Part shown: one piece after another, positions 57,905 to 64,000 of the stretch
Position numbering within the stretch: the first letter of the stretch is position 1
Layout of the letters: every line of letters begins with the position of its first letter
NCBI RefSeq assembly: GCF_013415905.1
Contig: NZ_CP058909.1
Span: 2,356,001 to 2,420,000 of the forward strand
Source of the DNA: Halosimplex pelagicum
Lineage (GTDB): Archaea > Halobacteriota > Halobacteria > Halobacteriales > Haloarculaceae
Reading direction: 5' to 3'
DNA: 64,000 bases
The notes under the pieces: model-generated
Databases searched by the model: none
What the model was told of the DNA's origin: nothing
The model's input: only the letters and a program-made list of their open reading frames with translations
Position numbers and translations under genes: made by a program

Positions 57905-58147
57905 ATGACCAGGTACTACGATCTCATCCTCGGCAGTATCCCGATCGTCCAGTTAGGCATCCCTTCCGTCTTTCACCTGGTCGGCTACCCAGTCACAGCA
58001 GGAATCTTGCTTGGCGGGGTTACAGCAGCGTGTCTCGTCGGACACGCTCTATTCGTCAGGTCCCCTACTGACCCGTCCTCTACCCCAGTCGACGACCAAC
58101 AGGGGGCCAGCACGTCAGACGGGCCGGTCCAAACAGTTTCTGATTAG
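57905..58147 (+). CDS. Small membrane protein (1-2 TM)
   Basis: 80 residues. YDLILGSIPIVQLGIPSVFH and GYPVTAGILLGGVTAACLVG are hydrophobic spans, with a polar tail. AT-rich promoter (TTTATACTG) upstream, no shared box. Confidence 0.65.
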   Translation: MTRYYDLILGSIPIVQLGIPSVFHLVGYPVTAGILLGGVTAACLVGHALFVRSPTDPSSTPVDDQQGASTSDGPVQTVSD

Positions 58148-58184
58148 CAGTACCCTTTTGACGGTAATCCACAAACAGCGAAGT

Positions 58185-58448
58185 ATGGATCACGAAGACT
58201 CGGGACTCCTCGAGAGCTACCATTCTCGGGTTCTCGAATTCAAACGCAGCGTCGAACACGCCCTTCCCTACGGCGAACCCCTTTCGGTCGCGCTGATCGC
58301 CTTCATGGTCACTACTTTGCTCCTCCTGTTCCTGCTGAACGTCATCGGTTTCGTCGTTCCATCTGCGCTTCCATATTGGGCTCAGGCGACACCCTACGCG
58401 GTCGGTATCTTCGCCGGCTACACCGGATGGAAATACACGAGGCTGTAA
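58185..58448 (+). CDS. Small membrane protein (2 TM)
   Basis: 87 residues: charged helix (LLESYHSRVLEFKRSVEHAL), then SVALIAFMVTTLLLLFLLNV and a second span near the C-terminus (YAVGIFAGYTGWKY). Could form a pair with 57905. Confidence 0.65.
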   Translation: MDHEDSGLLESYHSRVLEFKRSVEHALPYGEPLSVALIAFMVTTLLLLFLLNVIGFVVPSALPYWAQATPYAVGIFAGYTGWKYTRL

Positions 58449-58481
58449 CAGCCGGACGCCTTAGACGGGCGGTTCCGGCGG

Positions 58482-58508
58482 TTTTTAAATCCCGATTGGG
58501 GTAGAGGG
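58482..58508 (+). promoter_or_regulatory. Shared promoter-like box (copy 46)
   Basis: TTTTTA, then AATCCCGATT and GGGGTAGAGGG; ATG-ATG at 58513/58516 follows, 31-34 bases from the first T. Confidence 0.75.
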
Positions 58509-58515
58509 TTGAATG

Positions 58516-59001
58516 ATGAGCCAGCGAGTCCTAACAGCAAGTGAAGCGTTCGATGACTGTCTCTCGTTCTTCGAAGAGACGCTCCGGCCGGCGATGAAAG
58601 TAGAGACGGGCGGGTTCAGTGGAGACCTGATGCCCGGAAACGAGTTCGAGATCTCGCTCACGGTCACTCACGGAGCACTCACGGCGCTCGTCAAACGGTA
58701 TTCTGCCGCTGAGTTCGACTTCCATAGCGAACGAAATCTCATCCCCAGCGTCTCCAGCCGGGAGAGGATCAACCCGCTGAAGGACCTCTACGTCGAGCTC
58801 ACCATCGATTTCACCCCCTACGGGGCGGTCTTCGGTGGTTCCTCGAACGACAACGGAGGCGGGATGACGGAAGCAGAGGGTGGCGAAGATGAAGGTCCCA
58901 CAGCCAACGAGATCACCGTAGACGGACCGGCACCCGGCCCTGAAGCCCCAAGTGGGCCGTCGTTCGACGCAGAAAGCACGCCGTCGCCGGCGACAGCGTA
59001 A
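58516..59001 (+). CDS. Hypothetical protein
   Basis: 161 residues. Soluble alpha/beta first 110 (AFDDCLSFFEETLRPAMKVE; NEFEISLTVTHGALTALVKR), then a Gly/Glu/Pro-rich tail. Unrecognised. An ATG one codon earlier is equally possible. Confidence 0.7.
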   Translation: MSQRVLTASEAFDDCLSFFEETLRPAMKVETGGFSGDLMPGNEFEISLTVTHGALTALVKRYSAAEFDFHSERNLIPSVSSRERINPLKDLYVELTIDFTPYGAVFGGSSNDNGGGMTEAEGGEDEGPTANEITVDGPAPGPEAPSGPSFDAESTPSPATA

Positions 59002-59023
59002 CAGGCGGCCGAACCTTACCAAG

Positions 59024-59059
59024 TGATTCGGAGGCCAGCGTTCAAACGGCTTGGTAAGG
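59024..59059. repeat. CCTTACCAAG inverted repeat, copy 3
   Basis: CCTTACCAAG and CTTGGTAAGG enclose 16 bases, shorter than copies 1 and 2 but with the same arms and a similar right flank (CAAACGG before the arm). It lies between the 58516 stop and the HD-protein promoter. Confidence 0.7.
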
Positions 59060-59129
59060 GAAGGAAGCATAGCCCATCAGAGTACAAAGCTATACGGTAG
59101 ACGTCCAACAAGACAATCGTAGACCCGCT

Positions 59130-59918
59130 ATGCCCGACCAAGCCTCAGCAACATCGACGTGTCCCGCCTGCTTCCACGACCACGAGCTGCAGGAGATGGT
59201 CTACGCAGTCTCGGAAGACAAAAGGCACCCTGTCTGTCCCGAGTGCGGGTACCAATACACGGACTCGCCGGCAGATACCGAGAGCCAAGCCTTCTCTCGT
59301 CTTGTGAGTTCACCACAAGAACTCCCACAGCCGAAACTCTCGGTCGAGGAAACACGCCGCCGACTGCCCTCGATCGACTACATCGAAGACGACGAGATCC
59401 GCCTGGAAGTCATCGAACTCTCTCGGCGAGCACCTGCGTACTTCTGGGTCGAACCGGCCGCGAATGGAGACTACCACAACGAACTCTGTCGGAATCAGCA
59501 TGGCCTCTGGGCACACTCGCTGATGGTATCTACTGGCGTCGAATACTTTTCCGATTCGTGGATCGTCCAAGGACGAATCGACGAGGACGAACTGGACTAC
59601 GCGAGAGCCGCCGCGACACTCCATGACCAACGAAAGCAGGGTCCCCACCACGCGCCTGAAGAGAGTTCGACATCAGATCACAACCTCACGATGGCCGACG
59701 TAGTCCGAGAAGAGTCAAGACTCCCGGAAGAAGTCGCCATCGCAGTCGAGGAACACATGGGGCCTTTTTACGACGGGCCAGCAGCGGAAGGCGAGATCGG
59801 GAAGCTCGTTCATACTGCTGATATGGCGGCCTCCACCAACGAGTACACAGCAACGATTCCAGCACCGGCTCCAGAAGAACTTCTGGAACTCGGCATCGAA
59901 GAGTCCGACCTCCAATAG
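59130..59918 (+). CDS. HD-domain phosphohydrolase with N-terminal zinc ribbon
   Basis: 262 residues. CPACFHDHELQE (11-14) and CPECGYQY (36-39) make a zinc ribbon. The HD domain follows: HGLWAHSLMV (His129), AATLHDQRKQG (His165-Asp166), SDHNLTMADVV (His184), VEEHMGPFY (His209) and KLVHTADMAAST (Asp231): the metal ligands expected of HD phosphohydrolases. Substrates may be nucleotides or cyclic dinucleotides. No shared box; TATA-like GCTATACGG upstream. Confidence 0.8.
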   Translation: MPDQASATSTCPACFHDHELQEMVYAVSEDKRHPVCPECGYQYTDSPADTESQAFSRLVSSPQELPQPKLSVEETRRRLPSIDYIEDDEIRLEVIELSRRAPAYFWVEPAANGDYHNELCRNQHGLWAHSLMVSTGVEYFSDSWIVQGRIDEDELDYARAAATLHDQRKQGPHHAPEESSTSDHNLTMADVVREESRLPEEVAIAVEEHMGPFYDGPAAEGEIGKLVHTADMAASTNEYTATIPAPAPEELLELGIEESDLQ

Positions 59919-59922
59919 GATA

Positions 59923-60114
59923 ATGAATAACGACATCGATTACGATGTCCGGTGCGGCATGTGCGGCTGGACAGGCGATCGGGACGACTACCGTTCCCTT
60001 GAGAACAATCGCTGTCCAGAGTGCAACGCTCCGGCAGTACAGCCCGACCCAGATGAACATCCCGAGGCATTCATCGACACGGACGAGAGCCAATCATCGC
60101 TGAAGGCGTGGTGA
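59923..60114 (+). CDS. Small zinc ribbon protein
   Basis: 63 residues. CGMCGWTGDRDDYRSLENNR, then CPEC: C-x2-C ... C-x2-C. Five bases after the HD gene; probably one operon. Confidence 0.7.
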   Translation: MNNDIDYDVRCGMCGWTGDRDDYRSLENNRCPECNAPAVQPDPDEHPEAFIDTDESQSSLKAW

Positions 60115-60134
60115 AGACGGAAAGGAGCCAACCG

Positions 60135-60545
60135 ATGACCGACACAACACGCGAGACAGGCGCGGAAAGCAACGAACCGAACAACGAGTCTACGGACGAC
60201 CCGAACCCCCATCTCGTACAGACCCACATCCGAGAGTGGCACTCGTGGGAAGTCGCCGGTGAGAAGCTCGTCGCATATGATGTACCAGAAGGGACAGTAC
60301 GGTTGTACCGAGTGGTATCCGCTTCGCGGAACGTTCGAGCGTTCGCGAGTGCCGATGCCGCTTTATACGACGGGTCTATCGTCGATACGTTTTACGACGA
60401 GCAGACGAATACGATCGAGTTCATCCACGAGTACGCCGGACGAAAAGGCTCACACAGACCCGCCGAGTGGCTCGACAACCCGGCGCTACGGCTTGAACGC
60501 CTCCCACCTGGAGACCACGATATCCTCTCCCCTGACCAGTTATGA
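60135..60545 (+). CDS. Hypothetical protein
   Basis: 136 residues. Start chosen at the ATG with AAGGAG upstream (a Shine-Dalgarno-like match). Disordered first 25, then strands (EKLVAYDVPEGTVRLYRVVS) and others. Its stop overlaps the next ATG. Confidence 0.65.
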   Translation: MTDTTRETGAESNEPNNESTDDPNPHLVQTHIREWHSWEVAGEKLVAYDVPEGTVRLYRVVSASRNVRAFASADAALYDGSIVDTFYDEQTNTIEFIHEYAGRKGSHRPAEWLDNPALRLERLPPGDHDILSPDQL

Positions 60546-61186
60546 ACAACGACAAGCAGCCTGCTACAACCGAGGATGGGGCACCACAAGAGCTTCCCGA
60601 ATACCCGAGTCGCCAGCTCGAAGTGCTGGAGACGCAGGCCGTTCGTGAATTCAATGCTCGAATCGCAGAGCATGGGCGGGGGAAGAACTGGCTGTTCGAC
60701 CACCCACGAGGGCATATCTTCAAGGCCGTGGACGAACTGTTCTTAGCACGTGGCAGAGAGGAAGCCGACGATACTGCGGGAATGATCGAACACAAAGCGA
60801 ACGCCCTCAATCACATCCTGATGGGGATGGAGATCGTTCAGACGAATCCAGAGTACGATCTCCCAGACGAACTCCAAGCGACACCAACAATGAGTACAGA
60901 AGAAACAGACCCAGAACACTACGAAGAGCTGTGTCGGGCAATGCAACCAGGACTCCTGCTGACCGTTAACGAGTCAGACCCGACAGCAACCCCCTACGGC
61001 GAGATGGAGGTAATCCGCGTTGACGAGGACTCGGGGATGGTTTCGCTGAAGGCTGACCCAGAGACCTTCTATCGTATCCGTCACGACGGGCCAGACGGAG
61101 AAACGATCATCGAGGAGGTCGATGATAACGGATACGGCGGGCGGGAAAACACGGTCACGACAATCGAGGTGATCGGAATTGCCTGA
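60542..61186 (+). CDS. Hypothetical protein
   Basis: 214 residues beginning in an ATGA overlap. Helical first half (SRQLEVLETQAVREFNARIA; HIFKAVDELFLARGREEADD; EHKANALNHILMGMEIVQTN), strand-rich second half. Unrecognised. Confidence 0.7.
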   Translation: MNNDKQPATTEDGAPQELPEYPSRQLEVLETQAVREFNARIAEHGRGKNWLFDHPRGHIFKAVDELFLARGREEADDTAGMIEHKANALNHILMGMEIVQTNPEYDLPDELQATPTMSTEETDPEHYEELCRAMQPGLLLTVNESDPTATPYGEMEVIRVDEDSGMVSLKADPETFYRIRHDGPDGETIIEEVDDNGYGGRENTVTTIEVIGIA

Positions 61187-61541
61187 AGCAGAACCAGAGA
61201 GCAGCAAATCTCCCGAGGAGACAGGGAGCAACATCGAATCGGACCTTCATCCGAAACACAGGCAGACGCTGATGGACACGTACAACAAGGCGGACTGGCT
61301 GTGCGGGACGCTCGCCGAAAATCAGTACATCGAGGTTCCAAGTCACCTCACAAGTATCCGAGACTCGCTGAAGGGTCTCCTAACCGAACAGGGGCTACTG
61401 GAGCACCGATTCGTCTGTACGTACTGTGGCTATGAAACATGGGCGTCGGAGAAGCCGACTACCGCTCAGAAGTCCTGTCCTGACTGTGAGGAACCGCTCG
61501 AGTACGCCAGTACGCGAATTGCCGACACAGACTCAAACTGA
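61179..61541 (+). CDS. Zinc ribbon protein with TTG start
   Basis: 120 residues. TTG is proposed because GAGGTGATC, complementary to the 16S rRNA 3' end, lies about 5 bases upstream and the overlap with the previous stop is 8 bases; the first ATG is 31 codons later and would cut a well-formed helix. The C-terminus has CTYCGYETWASEKPTTAQKS then CPDC: a zinc ribbon. Confidence 0.65.
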   Translation: MPEAEPESSKSPEETGSNIESDLHPKHRQTLMDTYNKADWLCGTLAENQYIEVPSHLTSIRDSLKGLLTEQGLLEHRFVCTYCGYETWASEKPTTAQKSCPDCEEPLEYASTRIADTDSN

Positions 61542-61551
61542 CACACAAAAC

Positions 61552-62235
61552 ATGGATTCGACAGCAGAAGATGGCATTCAAACGGTCATCAGTGCGATCA
61601 ATGAAGCGGGTGAGGGCTTTCGTATCCTCGCTCAAGGAACCAACACCACGGAAGAACTCTTGGACACACTCGAACCTCCGTGGTCGGAGTACATCAGGGA
61701 ACACGAACCGTGGGACCGGGCGTTCGTCATCTGGTACGATGGCGAGCCCGCACGGGTCGCGACGAACGTCCGTGATCAGTGGTCGGTTACACCGGCACCC
61801 TCCAACGGTATCGTAGAGCGAGCGAACGTCTACGCCGAACTTGGGAAAGGGGAGCGGGGGCTCGTTCCTGGGCTCACGTACGAGCCGGCTGGAGAGGAAT
61901 CGGTCGGTATCAGACTCGAACTGCATCCAGTCGAAGGGCGAGAAGACCTGTTCCGTACCGTTGCGACCGACGGTTCGCCGATTCCCGACATCAAGTTCCA
62001 AGTCTGGGACTTCGAGATCGACCAGCCAGCCATCGATGCCTATCGCCACTTCGACCGTGGAGACAGAGTCCGTGTCCTTGAGACGGGCGAAGAAGGTGAG
62101 GTCCAAGGAACGAACGGGCGGACTGTCACACTCGACCTACCCAGTCGAGATGAGGACTTTCCCGCGTTCTACCCCGACGAACTCGAGCAGGTCAAGGAAA
62201 CCGAAGACGAGACCGAGGAAACAGCAGCTGATTAG
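61552..62235 (+). CDS. Hypothetical protein with KOW/SH3-like end
   Basis: 227 residues. The last 50 read FDRGDRVRVLETGEEGEVQG, TNGRTVTLDL: a typical small barrel seen in RNA- and DNA-handling proteins. The N-terminal part is helical then strand-rich. Unrecognised as a whole. Confidence 0.65.
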   Translation: MDSTAEDGIQTVISAINEAGEGFRILAQGTNTTEELLDTLEPPWSEYIREHEPWDRAFVIWYDGEPARVATNVRDQWSVTPAPSNGIVERANVYAELGKGERGLVPGLTYEPAGEESVGIRLELHPVEGREDLFRTVATDGSPIPDIKFQVWDFEIDQPAIDAYRHFDRGDRVRVLETGEEGEVQGTNGRTVTLDLPSRDEDFPAFYPDELEQVKETEDETEETAAD

Positions 62236-62238
62236 ACG

Positions 62239-63222
62239 ATGAGTGACACGAGCGAACCCGAGTCACCGAGCGAAGATGCCGCCGCCGGACAGGAGAGCGG
62301 TGAAGACGAAGAGTACCAGCCGATCCACTTTACCGAAGCTGAGTACGACGAGTTCACATCACTGAACGAGAAAGCAGAAAACGAACTCACAGACCAGGAG
62401 GTGACATCGAAGATCAAGTACTCCGTGAAGCGCCGATTCGACCCGCCGACGTGGGCGCTGGTCTTCGAGTATCAGTACGAGCGGAATGGCCGTCGTGCCG
62501 ACTGTTTAGCCCTCAATACGAGCGCAAGCCGGAACTTCAAACTGGTGGGCTTCGAGTTTAAAGCCAGTCGCTCCGATTGGCTCTCGGAAAAGCGCGACTC
62601 CGAAAAGGCGGACACCTTCGTCGAACTCTGTGACGAATGGTACGTTGTCGCCGGTCGACGGGGTATCGTCGAAGAATCCGAACTCCCTGACGGGTGGGGG
62701 CTATTCGAGCTCAAGCCGAGCGGCCAGTTATGGAAACTCGTTGAATCAGACCTCAACGCCCTCCAAGACGCTGAACCTGACCGGAGATTCTTCGCGAAGT
62801 TCTTGCGGAAAGCTCTGGGAGGCGACTCCAATTTCGGCTACAGTGACATCAAGGAAGCACGCCGGCGGGGGTACGACGAAGGCGTCAACGAAGAGATCGA
62901 ACACAAGATCGGCCGTGAGAAGCGGAAGCTCCGTGAGAAAGCCGAGAGTTTCGACAAGATCGCTGACTCCGACCTTCACCTCTACCCGCCTATCGACGAC
63001 GAACGAATCGCACAGCTCGAAACCGCCGAGCAAATCGTCAAAGCGGTAGCAGCAGATGACTTCAGCAGTATCAGAGGGCGTATCGATAGCCTCGAAAGTC
63101 AGTTAGAACGCGCCCAGGAGCGGGTCAACGAGGAGACCGATATTCTCCGCGAACAGTTGAACGAACTCGAATCCGAAGTCACAGGAGTTGGAACCGACAC
63201 AAACACCGAGACTGACGAGTGA
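62239..63222 (+). CDS. PD-(D/E)XK nuclease-like protein
   Basis: 327 residues. After an acidic N-terminus comes YSVKRRFDPPTWALVFEYQY, then RNGRRADCLALN (Asp88), KLVGFEFKASRSDWLSEKRD (Glu106-x-Lys108) and CDEWYVVAG: the D ... E-x-K core with a basic helix, as in MmcB-like and phage PD-(D/E)XK proteins. A long coiled coil closes the protein (RGRIDSLESQLERAQERVNE). Likely a DNA endonuclease or its inactive relative. Four bases after 61552. Confidence 0.7.
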   Translation: MSDTSEPESPSEDAAAGQESGEDEEYQPIHFTEAEYDEFTSLNEKAENELTDQEVTSKIKYSVKRRFDPPTWALVFEYQYERNGRRADCLALNTSASRNFKLVGFEFKASRSDWLSEKRDSEKADTFVELCDEWYVVAGRRGIVEESELPDGWGLFELKPSGQLWKLVESDLNALQDAEPDRRFFAKFLRKALGGDSNFGYSDIKEARRRGYDEGVNEEIEHKIGREKRKLREKAESFDKIADSDLHLYPPIDDERIAQLETAEQIVKAVAADDFSSIRGRIDSLESQLERAQERVNEETDILREQLNELESEVTGVGTDTNTETDE

Positions 63223-63393
63223 CCCGGTTATCAGGTGTCGCTAAGCGTAGACCAGTACTGGAACCCCAACCTCCGATTTTCAAACCGTCGAACCCCACCA
63301 GATATTTGTAATCTTGCCTTGCACGTATCCATACAGGCTCAGTCGAGACAGCCAACACCAAGAAGAGGGATATTATCCCACCAGATACAATCA

Positions 63394-64000
63394 TGCCATT
63401 TGACCAATTATTCGCGACCGGCCAGTCCAGAGAGCAGGTTATTTCCACAACCTTGCTCACCTTGCTTGTATCGTCGCTCCTCCTCGCAGGAGCAGTTGGA
63501 ACCGCCACTGCAACCACGTATTCATCCTCAGACTCCCCAACACCAGAATACGGAGACGACACTCCACTCGTCGACGAGTCCGAAGCAGTCGATAACAGTT
63601 CCGTCGTAGTAAACGGAGACGGAAACGTTGTAAGCGGAAAACAGGTCGGCTACGGCGAACCCGTAGGAAAACTTATCCGAGTCTATTGGCTGAACGGCTT
63701 AGAGAAGACAGAATCTGTCATTGTACGTGATGACAACGTCGTTACGCGGACAGGTCAAAACGTCATCGTTGAGGGCGGCGGTAGCGTCGGTGTATTCGAC
63801 GAAACTCCAGATATCCGGGCGCGATACGACAACGGAACAGTCGAAAAAGTCGTCGTAAACGGGAGCAATATCGAGACAGAAAGTGGGCGAAACGTCAAGA
63901 CTGAAGAAGGCGAAAACGTCGAAATCAACCGCAATACCTTCAACGACCACGAGTTCGTGATTGACATCCTCAACACGAGCAACGTTGGTGAAGGTGAGGT
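63394..64000 (+). CDS. Surface/secreted-type protein, cut by window end
   Basis: The first 202 residues; no stop before base 64000. One hydrophobic span at about 18-40 (TTLLTLLVSSLLLAGAVGTA) after a short polar start suggests a signal peptide or membrane anchor. Beyond it are Ser/Thr/Asp-rich linker and repeated beta units with the pattern xx-VVVNG-x-GN-VV (NSSVVVNGDGNVVSG; KVVVNGSNIETESGRNVKT), like a beta-solenoid of an adhesin or stalk. No shared box; ATTATC lies about 23 bases upstream. Confidence 0.6.

Overview
The window looks haloarchaeal. It is GC-rich, its proteins are strikingly acidic, start codons sit 24-37 bases after TATA-like boxes (leaderless or nearly so), and it encodes a TFIIB-type transcription factor, a Tat lipoprotein, a GIDE-domain membrane protein and a 7TM histidine kinase of archaeal type. 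There are no ribosomal, translation or core-metabolism genes. Almost every gene (all but three) is on the + strand, most are small and unrecognised, and many are tiny zinc ribbons. I infer an extrachromosomal or virus-like element (megaplasmid, integrated element or large virus). No replication initiator, capsid, terminase or transposase was recognised, so the kind of element stays open.

Layout. Bases 1-21,000 are repeat-rich: short genes alternate with families of long imperfect palindromes. These are named here A (three-way-junction element after genes, 9 copies), B (about 115-base nested hairpin, 3 copies), C and D (palindromes before small genes), and E (about 220 bases plus a type A element, 2 copies). 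Stems differ between copies while remaining paired, and a 7-base apical loop (AACCCGC or AAACCGC) recurs in several families. A 1.9-kb gene-free block at 8.5-10.4 kb consists of long nested palindromes with conserved internal-loop sequences. Another gene-free block, 17.1-19.0 kb, is a 25-bp-period array of GGTGCC units; a second smaller array lies at 47.6-47.8 kb. From 21 to 64 kb the palindromic repeat families are absent and + strand operons dominate.

One signal ties the window together: at least 46 copies of a promoter-like box, all on the + strand, nearly always just before a start codon. It has a TATA-like TTTYTR followed by about 20 conserved bases (CCYTCCGA ... GGGTGRAGGG). A divergent TFB without a zinc ribbon is encoded at 19.8 kb in an operon that starts with this box; it is a plausible but unproven partner.

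Recognised functions are a YspA-type SLOG protein (6.2 kb) plus four divergent SLOG-like paralogues (13.6, 16.0, 29.0, 30.4 kb), all four with unusually long leaders; an OB-fold protein (10.6 kb); TFB; a GIDE protein; a family-2 glycosyltransferase; a 7TM-PAS histidine kinase next to a dual-specificity phosphatase; a Tat lipoprotein; an SF2 DEAH helicase (37.5 kb); dCTP deaminase (42.3 kb); and at 51-63 kb an ATP-grasp-like protein, a helix-hairpin-helix protein, a DPPW methyltransferase, an HD phosphohydrolase and a PD-(D/E)XK nuclease-like protein. A tRNA-like gene with a long insertion and a three-hairpin RNA candidate lie at 29.9-30.15 kb. The last gene (63.4 kb) is a surface-type protein cut by the window edge.
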